64,000 nucleotides of DNA, from the NCBI RefSeq assembly GCF_001718315.1, contig NZ_CP013363.1:2480001-2544000 (forward strand), read 5' to 3'. This document shows positions 26,170-35,038 of this stretch, piece by piece; within the stretch, counting starts at the first letter, position 1; every line of letters begins with the position of its first letter. This DNA comes from Burkholderia diffusa (GTDB lineage: Bacteria > Pseudomonadota > Gammaproteobacteria > Burkholderiales > Burkholderiaceae). A model generated the notes under the pieces. That model did not search any database. It was not told the DNA's origin and saw only the letters and a list, made by a program, of their open reading frames with translations. Made by a program: the position numbers and the translations under genes.

Positions 26170-27310
26170 GGAGGCTCCCTCCAGATCAGTCACCAAGTCT
26201 GATCGAATTTGGCGGACAGGGACGATGTGGAATTCGGAAATTGTCCTAAGTTGTACTGTTCAAATCGCACTCCCATGGAGCATTCCGCAGTAACGTTGAA
26301 GGAATCCGGCTGGCCGTCGATCAGATCTTTTCAAGCTCGAGATTGTCGACATGATGTTCTTGTCCGCCTCGCCTTGACATAGGAATCGTCCTAAAAAACT
26401 CCCGCGTCGAGCCACTCGACCATGCTCGCCTCTGTCTTCTTGAACTGGTATGACTGTAAGTGTGCTCGCATTCGAAACCTTCGGCTCGAGTGCAGTCTGA
26501 TCCTGATGTCCGCTCGGGAATACCTGCGGTGGCACGGACGACCGTCGCAGCACATCGTCTGCCTGCGCGTTGCCAATTTCGGCCTGAACGGATATTCGTA
26601 TTTCGATTCGAAGCTCGTTTCTCTGCGTCGGCACTTTCCGCTCGAGTAAAGCTTGGCATCACACAGTATCTTCATGCGGCCGCGGCGGCGCACTCAAAGG
26701 CGCCGCGCAAAACCTGACTTGTCAGATAGAAATGTGGCGTACACGTCTGCATACTGACTTTCGTCGCACCAAATTCATCAAGGACACTGTTCAATCGTCT
26801 TGCAGTCTGACCATCACAAGCAATGCCAGATATGCGCTTTTCCGTAACTTGGCACGCTCTCTCAAGACGCCACACGCCGATATTCCGCACACACACCGGC
26901 CAGCGATCCGGCCATGGAGTGAAATCATTAACAATGTTGAAGACATTCGTCACTCTTCGCATTGCAGGCGGCATAACCCTTACGCACTCGATCGCCCGTC
27001 TGTCTACCGCGATTACGCGGGATTCCAGAGCGAGGCTCTCCGGCGCTTCGATCGCCCCTTCCGCAGTTGATGCCGCCGCAACGCATTGCGTGGCCTGTCG
27101 CCACCCACCGTCCCGTTTCTCACATGCCGAGTCGCGCGCGTTGACGACACGAGCACCGCACTGTTTTTATCGCGCCGCACGCCTCATCACGCTGCTTACC
27201 GCCGTATGCCTCGTTCCGGTGTTTATCGGCTTGAAATCCAAGAAGGGGCGTTTTGGAGAAGCCACGATTTCGATCACATGGTTTAGCGACTCAGCGTTTT
27301 TTTGGAATCG
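26170..27310. other. 1.1-kb intergenic region between divergent response regulators
   Basis: This stretch has clearly lower G+C than the rest of the window and no convincing gene. Short frames exist on both strands, the longest rightward from 26823 to 27326, but they lack ribosome sites and family resemblance. It must contain the promoters of regulators 2 and 3. It may include debris of deleted genes, since the flanks carry a kinase remnant and damaged fimbrial genes. Confidence 0.4.
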
Positions 27311-27979
27311 ATGGGTATCCGTATGATTGATCTGTTAATCCGTGTCATCGTCGCCGACAACCACCCGGTATCCATCAAAGGTGTCAAGAACATTCTCCGC
27401 ACTGCTCCTTCGATCAGAGTGGTGGCCGTATGCAGGAACGCGGCCCAGCTGGTCGACACGCTGGGAAAAACAAAGTGCGATGTCGTGGTATCCGACATGC
27501 TGGCGCCATGTCATGGCACACCGGGCGGAATTGAGCTCTTCAGGCACATCACCCGCAAATTTCCGACTATCAAAATCGTCGCACTTACGTTAGGCACCGG
27601 AAGCGTGCAACTGCACAAACTGGCAGCCCTGCAAGTATCTTCCATATTGACAAAATCAGACCCGATCGAGCATGTCGCCCCCGCGATATATTCGAGCATG
27701 CTCTGCAGTGGTGGGAACTACTGGTCGCCCAGAGTCGCAGAGACGATCCAATATGCCGATACGTATTCGAGAAGACTGACCCCGCGAGAGAGCGAGGTTG
27801 TCCGATTGTTTATGAGCGGTCTGCCTGTGAAGGATATAGCAGCGCATCTCGGGCGAAGCATCAAGACAGTCAGTTCGCAAAAGTGCAGTGCCATGAAGAA
27901 GATGGGAGCGGCCAGCGATTCTGAATTGATACGGGCTGTTCTTGATGGCGCAGGAGGCGGTCCGTCTCGCGTCTTGTAG
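27311..27979 (+). CDS. NarL/LuxR-type response regulator, copy 3
   Basis: A 222-residue regulator from the ATG at 27311 (GGA upstream); an alternative ATG at 27323 gives 218 residues. The receiver reads VIVADNHPV: the second acidic residue of the usual Asp-Asp pair is Asn. The acceptor Asp (DVVVSDMLAP) and the switch Lys (SILTKSD) remain. The HTH region RLTPRESEVVRLFMSGLPVK is intact. It faces the fimbrial operon tail-to-tail. The Asn may weaken metal binding and alter phosphorylation. Codon use is less G/C-biased than in neighbours, as elsewhere in this island. Confidence 0.88.
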   Translation: MGIRMIDLLIRVIVADNHPVSIKGVKNILRTAPSIRVVAVCRNAAQLVDTLGKTKCDVVVSDMLAPCHGTPGGIELFRHITRKFPTIKIVALTLGTGSVQLHKLAALQVSSILTKSDPIEHVAPAIYSSMLCSGGNYWSPRVAETIQYADTYSRRLTPRESEVVRLFMSGLPVKDIAAHLGRSIKTVSSQKCSAMKKMGAASDSELIRAVLDGAGGGPSRVL

Positions 27980-28210
27980 ATTCATTCGGCGACGCGGTTG
28001 CTAGGCACGATGTCGGAACGGTCGAGCGTGCCGCCAGGTCGGACGGGCCTCTCTCCACTCCCACGAGTCGCGCTCCAAGCCAACGCGCTCATCAACGACG
28101 AGCACCACGCGATGGCGCACGTCGTTTTCAACGTCCCGCGACGGTCCGCCGAACCTGGCTGGATTCCGAGCATCTCGCGCCGGAAACACGCTTCAACGGA
28201 TTCGCAAGCG

Positions 28211-29377
28211 CTAGAGATTTGCCGACGACGGTGTGAACGTGATCGTCAACTTGTTGCGGTACTTTCCTGGACGCTTCCATACCGATTGGAATTCGGGCGT
28301 ATCAAGCGTCAGCGGCGTAGGCGTACAGACGACCGGAACCGGAATGCCAGGCAACGAGACCGTCCGCCCCGCGCTGTTGTTCACGCCCTGAAGCCGGACG
28401 GTTTCTTTGTTCGGCAACACGATCTTCTTGCCGGCGTACGTGAGACTCGCGTTGTAATCGACGCGCGACGCATACGCGCCGCTCTTGTCCGACTCCAGCA
28501 GCACGGAATAACTGCCCTTGTCGCGCCGGTCGATCGTGAGGCCGTCGCTCGCGGTAACGTCGAACCACGTACTCCGCGAGTTGTAGCCGTCGTACAGGCA
28601 CATGTCGACGGCCGACGTGCCGCTCAGCCGACTGCCGTTCGGCAGCGTGCGCAGCTTGAGGTCGACCACGGGCGTCGCATTCGTGAACTCCGGCAGGTAG
28701 ACCTGAATGTTGTTCTTGTCGGTGACGTTCAGTTTGATTGCTGCTTTGAAGACGGCGAGCGTCGAAGCGGTGTTCGAGCTCCATAGTCTCAGGTTCAACT
28801 GAAGGTTCGCCTTCCAAATTCCACCCGACGGGAGGTTCTTCAGCTCCGAGGCCGGAATCTTGACGAAGAGTTTGCGCCCGTCCCAGCCTGTGAATTCGCA
28901 ATTTCCCACGATGATACCGACCGCCGCCATCTCGATCGGCGTTCGCGCGGCCGACACGATTTCCGGACTGGCGTTGCCGTTGCAATCGACGTGGCGACTG
29001 TAAGCACTTGCTCCATGAAGATTCAGCACGGCTGTGGCGCCAGTCTTTTCCTCCTTGAACGAAAGCCGGATTGTGGACGAGTTGCCCGCCATCTCCCATA
29101 TCGGCTCGGTCGCGCATGCACCCATCGTCGTGGTGGTGGCCGACTGGCACGTCCACGAATTTCTCCCCCACTTCAGGTAATCCGTCGTGTCGTAGCCGCC
29201 GGATGCGCCGTTGAATATCATGACGTCTCCCTGCGGCGCACCTCGATCCAGCGTGGCTTCAACGGCATCGTTGCGGTTGGCAGGCGCCTCGAGGGCCGCC
29301 GACGCATCGAGCGAGATCGTCCCCAGCGTAGCGGCGAGCAAGATGGCCCGCCAGTGAGATTTATTTGCTCGTGTCAT
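28211..29377 (-). CDS. cblD: CblD/CfaE-type fimbrial tip adhesin (pilus initiator)
   Basis: A 388-residue exported protein. Residues 1-28 form a signal peptide ending DASA. The mature protein is beta-rich, with paired cysteines (SWTCQSATTTTMGAC, HVDCNGNASPEIV, VGNCEFTGWDG), and matches the CblD-like minor pilin/initiator layout of alpha-class fimbriae (CFA/I, CS1, cable pili). It sits at the pilus tip and starts subunit assembly. It is the last gene of the operon, 220 bases after the usher remnant, and appears intact. Without a working usher it would remain periplasmic. Confidence 0.82.
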   Translation of the reverse strand: MTRANKSHWRAILLAATLGTISLDASAALEAPANRNDAVEATLDRGAPQGDVMIFNGASGGYDTTDYLKWGRNSWTCQSATTTTMGACATEPIWEMAGNSSTIRLSFKEEKTGATAVLNLHGASAYSRHVDCNGNASPEIVSAARTPIEMAAVGIIVGNCEFTGWDGRKLFVKIPASELKNLPSGGIWKANLQLNLRLWSSNTASTLAVFKAAIKLNVTDKNNIQVYLPEFTNATPVVDLKLRTLPNGSRLSGTSAVDMCLYDGYNSRSTWFDVTASDGLTIDRRDKGSYSVLLESDKSGAYASRVDYNASLTYAGKKIVLPNKETVRLQGVNNSAGRTVSLPGIPVPVVCTPTPLTLDTPEFQSVWKRPGKYRNKLTITFTPSSANL

Positions 29378-29598
29378 TTGAATCGATATCTCCTAGGGTT
29401 CCGCGCTTCGTCCGTGCCACTGCGCGACGGCGATTACCGTGCTTGTACCCCACGCGGCGAAAAGCAATGCATGCGCACCTGCTCCGGGAAAGGTGATGCC
29501 GCGACCGGCATCTTGATCTCTAATTCATCAAGCGGATCAACGTCCGGCACGACGCAGGCAGATCAGTCGCCCGCACCGGTCCGGCCATGTCCAATCAC

Positions 29599-30695
29599 TT
29601 ACTGCGACGCGTCATCCACACCCGCCGTCCGCGCCCGCACCGACGACATCACATAGCGCTGCTGCAGTAGCTTTTGCACGCGTGCCTGCTTGCGCAGTGC
29701 ATCGGGCAGCGCATCCGGCCCGGCCACTTCGCATCGCACCTTGCCGACCATCATCAGCACATCCTGACGGCGCTCGACGTGCAACGGGCACCGCATCAGC
29801 GTCGGCCCGTCCACGACGAACAGCTCGTCTTCCTTGTGGTCGAGTTCGGCAACGAAGCCGCCCTCGCCATCGAGCGGCGGCATCGAGCCGTTGAGAATCA
29901 CGCTGTCCGACAGCGGCATGCCGCCCGCCGAGAACGCTTGGCCGACGTACGTGTACGTCACCTTCGCCTTGACGTCGCGCATCGCGAGTTGCCCGGGCAC
30001 CATGAACAGCGTGCGCTTGCCGAGACCTTCGGTCACGCTGGTGGCTCCCACGGCCGACTGAGCGCCGGCGTCGTTCACTTCCGTCGTCAGGCCCAGTTGC
30101 CGCCGATGAAGCTGTTCGGCGTAAGACCGAGCGCGCCCGTGCCCGACACGGACAAACTCTTGTAGCCGCGCCCGCCGGAGAGGTTGATCGTCTGCTGATG
30201 GATCAGCGCGTTCTCCGTCATCGGCGACGGCTCGCGGAAACGGCGGTCGCGCTCTTCCGTGGTCAGCCAGTCGCGCGAGAGAAACAGCTCGATGCTGCCG
30301 TTGCTGTCGTCATAGATCACGGCCGCGCTGTCGGTCTCGACATACCCGCAACCATTTACGCCGGGTTGTCCGCCGCACGCGAGGTTGCCGTTGCGCGCCA
30401 TCGGCTTCGACAGCGCATCACCGATCTGCGACACGTCCTTCGTCGGGTCGAGATGCTTGCCAAGCGCCATCAGCAATCGCGCGGGTTCCTCGAAGCGAAT
30501 CGTCCCCGGCGTCACGAACACGCGAAACAAACCGAGCGACTCGCCCAGAAAATTGACGTCGATGCGCTCCTCGCTTCCTGTCACGATGTCCTCGAAGCCT
30601 GCCGGCACAGCCGATGCGGCGCATGCGGGCGACACGAAGTCACCTACACACAGCGCGCTGAGGCATGCAACGACAGTCCTCTTGAGATCGAATGG
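29599..30695 (-). pseudogene. Outer-membrane usher (CblC/TcfC type) with large internal deletion
   Basis: Two fragments of one usher gene are fused out of frame. The upstream part (about 30695 to 30087) encodes a signal-like stretch (LKRTVVACLSALCVGDF) then GFEDIVTGSEERIDVNFLG, the usher N-terminal domain, and stops after SFIGGNWA. The downstream part (30090 to 29599, a different frame) encodes the usher C-terminal domains, with KRTLFMVPGQLAMRDVK and GEGGFVAELDHKEDELF. Together they give about 360 residues; family members have roughly 800-900. The pore-forming barrel is missing, so secretion across the outer membrane cannot work. No ATG is found for the N-terminal part; GTG at 30635 is the first obvious start but omits the signal. 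Confidence 0.82.
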
Positions 30696-30734
30696 GATCG
30701 TGAATGACGAGTAGGCGTTGGAGACAACGAAAAG

Positions 30735-30774
30735 GAGGAGAAAAAGAAACGGGCGCGCCTGTCAGGCACGCCCG
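30735..30774 (-). terminator. Intra-operon terminator after the major pilin gene
   Basis: Read leftward, CGGGCGTGCCTGA / CAGGCGCGCCCG forms a nearly perfect 12-bp hairpin followed by TTTCTTTTTCTCC. It begins 19 bases after the pilin stop. Such attenuation after the major subunit keeps pilin output high and usher output low. Confidence 0.85.
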
Positions 30775-30792
30775 CGAGTGAAACGATCGGGT

Positions 30793-31294
30793 TTAGCCGC
30801 CCGACGCAGCGCTTTGCGTGACGATCACGCTGACGACGCCTTGGTAGTTACCCGACGCCGTCAGGGCTTCGGCTTTCTTCTGCTTGATCGACAGCGCGAG
30901 CACGTTCGAGCCTTGCGCCAGTTCGCCGGTGAAGATCTCCGAAGCCTTCAGCGTTGCTGCCGTGGTGCTCAGCTCGGTGCTGCCCAGATTGACGGACAGC
31001 GGAATTTCCGGGGGCGCCCGGGTTCGTCTGGTTCTTCATCGACGGCTCGGCCGCGAGGCGAATCTGCAGATCCTTCGCCTTGTCGTTCGTGAAGATCTTC
31101 GTGTTCACTTCGGTAGCCTGAAGGCCCGAGCCCGGCAGATATTGCATCTGCACGGTCGCCGGCAGCGCCGAGCCGTCCGCGGACAGCATCTCGAGCGTCG
31201 TGTCGATGTTCGCGGTCACGGTGATGTCCTTCTGCACGGCGTAAGCCGACATCGACATGAGCGCAGCGGCGGCGATCGGAACGAATTTCAGCAT
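30793..31294 (-). pseudogene. Major pilin (CblA/CooA type) with single-base frameshift
   Basis: The gene begins with a signal peptide (MLKFVPIAAAALMSMSAYA) and the pilin start VQKDITVTANIDTTLEML. At about codon 94 a run of five G (31010-31014, plus strand) shifts the frame. As written, the protein continues in a wrong frame to 30848. Removing one base restores EIPLSVNLGSTELS to ASGNYQGVVSVIVTQSAASG, ending at the TAA at 30793, giving about 166 residues, the usual length for this pilin class. The cause may be a real mutation, slippage-based switching, or a sequencing error. It overlaps nearly with the chaperone stop (four-base gap). Confidence 0.85.
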
Positions 31295-31297
31295 GGG

Positions 31298-32119
31298 TTA
31301 ATCTCCCTGGTTGGTTGAAACAATGGTTCGACCCGGTGGGGTCTCGGTATTCGCGCTCGACCCGCTCATCGTGTTGATGGAATGCGTGGGCACGACCTTC
31401 TGCTGTACATCCGACATTCCCTCCACCCGATATTTGATCCGCACGTAAGGTGCGGGATGCAGCCCGTCCAGCTTGAATTGCTGGTCGGGGTAGACGCTGC
31501 GTTCAAACTTCGTCCACTGGCATGACGATTCGTCCCGCTCGGACTGACACGCGCCGACTTTGAGCAATCCGATCCGGACATTGCCGGTATTGGTCAGCGA
31601 GCCGTGCGACACCTTGAGATCAGGCAACGCCGTTTTCGGCAACACCCGAATGAGCGGCGCCCACACGAGACTGAAGTTCACCTGACCGGAGACATCGCCC
31701 GCCGTGCCGGGTTCGGCGTCGGACGGCGCTGCAACGGGCTGCAGATAGACGCGATAAAGCACTTCCTTCTGCGGCACGCCCAACGGAATCACGCGAACGA
31801 GCCGCGTCCCGCCGGCAGGCAGTGCGAACTTCGCCGGTGAGATCACGATCGCGTCGTCGCCGGAAGTCATGCCGCTCACTTCGCGCTCGTGAGGTGTTGC
31901 CGGATCGATCACGCGCTTCACGATTGCCTTCACGTACTGCGTCGTTTCGGATTTCGAATAGATGCGCAATTGCGCCGCCGATTTCCCGCCAGATCCTATC
32001 GATGCAGCCATTGGATAGACGGTCATGTTCGCGTTGGCGATCGATGAGGCAAGCGACATCGCGATCGCGGCAAGCAACACCATTCCCACACGGGACTTTT
32101 CCTTTGACTCGATTCGCAT
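31298..32119 (-). CDS. Periplasmic chaperone for alpha-class fimbriae (CblB/CooB type)
   Basis: A 273-residue periplasmic chaperone that donates a beta strand to pilin subunits. The signal peptide ends NANA, followed by MTVYPMAASI. The body has the immunoglobulin-like pattern, with QYVKAIVKRVIDPATP and FALPAGGTRLVRVIPLG, where the Arg/Lys of the subunit-binding cleft is expected. The gene begins at ATG 32119 with no clear ribosome site, or at GTG 32089, which follows AAAGGA at eight bases and gives a compact signal peptide; I list the longer form. It heads the operon chaperone-pilin-usher-adhesin. Confidence 0.85.
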   Translation of the reverse strand: MRIESKEKSRVGMVLLAAIAMSLASSIANANMTVYPMAASIGSGGKSAAQLRIYSKSETTQYVKAIVKRVIDPATPHEREVSGMTSGDDAIVISPAKFALPAGGTRLVRVIPLGVPQKEVLYRVYLQPVAAPSDAEPGTAGDVSGQVNFSLVWAPLIRVLPKTALPDLKVSHGSLTNTGNVRIGLLKVGACQSERDESSCQWTKFERSVYPDQQFKLDGLHPAPYVRIKYRVEGMSDVQQKVVPTHSINTMSGSSANTETPPGRTIVSTNQGD

Positions 32120-32631
32120 GACTTAATAATTAAAAGTTCATTTCACATTCGACGACCTGCCCGATTTCGCTCAAGCCATTTCAGACAACCGTTAATGGAT
32201 GCGGCAGTTCTTGAGCAGCCAGCACCGTGTCAGGCATGTCGGCTACCTCAACGCATCAGATGACTCGTATTTTCACAAACGGGACGAAGGCCGAATATAG
32301 GAATCAGCCAAAAAGCGGCGACAAATGCGTCGATTGCTCACGATCATGTCGTCAAATTACTAAACCTCCGCGAGCTACGCGCCATCTCGCGCATTGCGCA
32401 GTAAACATCGGCGGAAGACATGTTGGACTCGTCCGAACCATCGAGTCGCCCGATATGACCATCAGGAAAGGAGGGGGTAATGCACCGGGCAGGCCGCCCG
32501 CGTGAATGGTGAGATAGATGCGTTGCCGCAGCGGGCGCGCATTCGGGAGGGAGGGAATGAACGCTCGCGCGGCCGATCTCCGTCGACGCATCGAACGTGG
32601 CGACGGCGGGCGCTGGTCCGCCGCCATTACA
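32120..32631. other. A/T-rich promoter region of the fimbrial operon
   Basis: About 510 bases with lower G+C, especially 32119-32160 (TTAATAATTAAAAG), upstream of the leftward fimbrial operon and downstream of the leftward DAHP synthase stop. It is a likely binding zone for the island's response regulators. No gene was recognised. Confidence 0.45.
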
Positions 32632-33762
32632 TCACGCGTTACGCGAATACACCCGGCGATGCCTGACCGCCTCGGCAAGCACATCGAGCACCGGCTCCGT
32701 CTGCGTCCAGCTCAGGCACGCATCGGTGATCGACACTCCATACTGCAGCGGCACGCCCGGCTTCAGATCCTGGCGCCCCGCCTCGAGATGGCTCTCCACC
32801 ATCACGCCGACGATCCGGTGCTCGCCCTGCCCCAACTGCCGCGCGAGATCCTGCGCGACGTCGATCTGCCGCTCGTGCGACTTGTTCGAGTTCGCGTGCG
32901 AGCAATCGACCATCACCTGCTCGCGCAGCCCGCTCTTGCGCAGCACGGCACAGCTCGCCTCGACGTGCTCGGCGTCGTAGTTGGGCCCGTTCTTGCCGCC
33001 ACGCAGGATCACATGTGCGTCGTCGTTGCCGCGCGTCTCGAAGATCGCGGCCATGCCCATCTTCGTCATCCCCATGAACGCATGGCTCGCGCGCGCGGCG
33101 ACGATCGCGTCCGACGCAACCTGCACACCGCCGTCGGTGCCGTTCTTGAAGCCGATCGGGCAGCTCAGCCCGGACGCTAGCTGACGATGGCTCTGGCTCT
33201 CGGTCGTGCGCGCACCGATCGCGCCCCACGCGATCAGGTCCGCGATGTACTGCGGGCTCAACAGGTCGAGGAATTCGGTCGACGCCGGCAGGCCGAGCGC
33301 ATTGATGTCGAGCAGCAGCTGCCGCGCCGCGCGCAACCCTTCGTTGATGCGGAAGCTGCCGTCCAGGCGCGGATCGTTGATGTAGCCCTTCCAGCCGACC
33401 GTCGTGCGCGGCTTCTCGAAGTACACGCGCATCGTGATCAGCAGGTCGTCCTTCAGCGCATCGGCGGCGGCCTTCAGGCGGCGTGCGTAGTCGAGCGCCT
33501 GGTCGTGGTCGTGGATCGAACACGGGCCGACGACGAGCAGCAGCCGATCGTCGCGGCCGTGCAGGATGTCGCCGATCGCACGGCGCGTATCCTCGACGAG
33601 CGTCTGCGTCGCAGCGGGCACCGGCAACTCGTCCTGCAGCAGCGCCGGCGAAATCAGCGGACGCACGGCGCCGATGCGCACGTCGTCGATGCGCGTGGTG
33701 TCCTGCGTCGCGTCGGCAACGCCTACCTCGCGATCGTGGGAAGGATTGTCGAGGTTCTGCAT
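32632..33762 (-). CDS. aroG: 3-deoxy-7-phosphoheptulonate synthase (DAHP synthase, class I)
   Basis: A 376-residue cytosolic enzyme condensing phosphoenolpyruvate with erythrose 4-phosphate, the entry step of the shikimate pathway. The class I motifs are complete: LLVVGPCSIHDHDQALDYA, RVYFEKPRTTVGWKGYINDP, IGARTTESQSHRQLASGLS, FKNGTDGGVQVA and VMVDCSHANSNK, which supply PEP- and metal-binding residues. Length matches AroG/AroF/AroH. Which aromatic amino acid inhibits it cannot be told. It stands alone and upstream of a divergent pair on the far side of YceH. Confidence 0.95.
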   Translation of the reverse strand: MQNLDNPSHDREVGVADATQDTTRIDDVRIGAVRPLISPALLQDELPVPAATQTLVEDTRRAIGDILHGRDDRLLLVVGPCSIHDHDQALDYARRLKAAADALKDDLLITMRVYFEKPRTTVGWKGYINDPRLDGSFRINEGLRAARQLLLDINALGLPASTEFLDLLSPQYIADLIAWGAIGARTTESQSHRQLASGLSCPIGFKNGTDGGVQVASDAIVAARASHAFMGMTKMGMAAIFETRGNDDAHVILRGGKNGPNYDAEHVEASCAVLRKSGLREQVMVDCSHANSNKSHERQIDVAQDLARQLGQGEHRIVGVMVESHLEAGRQDLKPGVPLQYGVSITDACLSWTQTEPVLDVLAEAVRHRRVYSRNA

Positions 33763-33916
33763 GGTGATTCTCCGGGAGACGTCTGGAATGATGTGCAGGC
33801 TCGATTATGGCACTCGCGCGAGGCGGCAGCGACGCGCGGAGAGCGGTGTCGGGAAGCGCGTTCGCCACCCTTCGCGCCGTCATCCTCGCCGGTGTCGAGT
33901 TGGCGCGGGCGGGCGG

Positions 33917-34627
33917 TCAGCCGGCGTCGCCCGGGGTATCGACGTCGATCCCGAGTTCGTTCGCCATCCGCTGAACCAGCGCGTTCAGCCGCGCCACTTC
34001 ATCCGCAAGCCGTTTCTGTTCGGCCTTCAGCGCCTCGAATTCGGACGGCGGAACGGAATCCGCGCCGCCACCCGCATCCGAACCGGCGAATTCGGCGGCG
34101 CTCACCTCGCCGCACATCAGATGCATCCAGCGATTCTCGCGCGCACCGGGCGCACGCGGCAGCCGGACGACGAGCGGCTGCGCACGCGCCGCGAGTTCGT
34201 CGAGGAATGCCTCGACCGACGAGATGTCCGCGAAGCCGTGCAGGCGTGCGCTGTTCAGGCGCAGTTCGGCGGCTGTCTGCGGGCCGCGCAACAGCAGGAT
34301 CGTCAGCAGCGCGATCGCCTGACTCGGAATCCCGAGCACGCGGTTCATGTTGTGCTCGAAACGCGGCACGCGACTGCTGCTCCCTTCCATCACGAGGCTC
34401 AGGTGCTTGAGCCCGTCGAGCGCGGTCGTGACCTCATCCTCGCTGACGTTCATCACCGGCGAGCGCGCGGTTTTCTGGTTGCAGCCCGAGGTCAGCGCAT
34501 TCAGCGACAGCGGATAGGTGTCCGGCACGGTGTGCTGCTTCTCGACGAGCACCCCGAGAATGCGGGCCTCGAGGGGCGTGAGTTCGCGCAGGGCGCGTGG
34601 CGTGGGCATGTCCGGCGTGGTGTTCAT
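33917..34627 (-). CDS. DUF480 family protein (YceH)
   Basis: A 236-residue protein of the conserved YceH/DUF480 family, built from two winged-helix-like domains. Hallmarks are LTPLEARILGVLVEKQHTVPDTYPLSLNAL near the N-terminus, GCNQKTARSPVM, and LLLRGPQTAAELRLNSARLHGF in the second domain. A coiled-coil tail (EFEALKAEQKRLADEVARL) ends the protein. Function is not established. The ATG at 34627 fits the family start; a longer frame from 34873 is not supported. Confidence 0.88.
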   Translation of the reverse strand: MNTTPDMPTPRALRELTPLEARILGVLVEKQHTVPDTYPLSLNALTSGCNQKTARSPVMNVSEDEVTTALDGLKHLSLVMEGSSSRVPRFEHNMNRVLGIPSQAIALLTILLLRGPQTAAELRLNSARLHGFADISSVEAFLDELAARAQPLVVRLPRAPGARENRWMHLMCGEVSAAEFAGSDAGGGADSVPPSEFEALKAEQKRLADEVARLNALVQRMANELGIDVDTPGDAG

Positions 34628-35038
34628 GGGTGCGTCGCAGCGTGCAGCAAGTGAAGGAAAACGGTCGCGGCCCATCCGGCGTCGCGAACCGGCGAGCCAT
34701 ATGATAGCTCGCGACGTGCGGCCCGGCGCCACTCGCCGCCGTGGCGTGCGGACTTGCCGCAGCCCGCATTCGTCCAACGTATCGGCCGTGCGGCGGCGCG
34801 CGGCGGCACATGCGTTCGACGTCGCGAATTCACGCACCGCGCCCGCGCGTGGCGTCGCACCGCGTTTGCGCATCGGGTGGACCGGCGCTACGATACGCGT
34901 TCACCTTGAGATACGGCGCCGCACGCGGCGCGACTTCGCGCGCCATGCGAGCACCGCGCAGCGCCCGTCCCGCACGCCGTGCTGCCACCCATGCGCGCCA
35001 AGCGTCAACTCGGTTCATCCGCTCACTCGTTCACCGCC
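34628..35038. other. Divergent intergenic region YceH / SDR
   Basis: About 410 bases with promoters for a leftward and a rightward gene. Open frames here are long only because of high G+C. Nothing else was recognised. Confidence 0.4.

Noticed and set aside
26823..27326. A 167-residue rightward frame before response regulator 3
   Set aside because: No ribosome site, no domain, mixed composition, and it runs into the start of the regulator.
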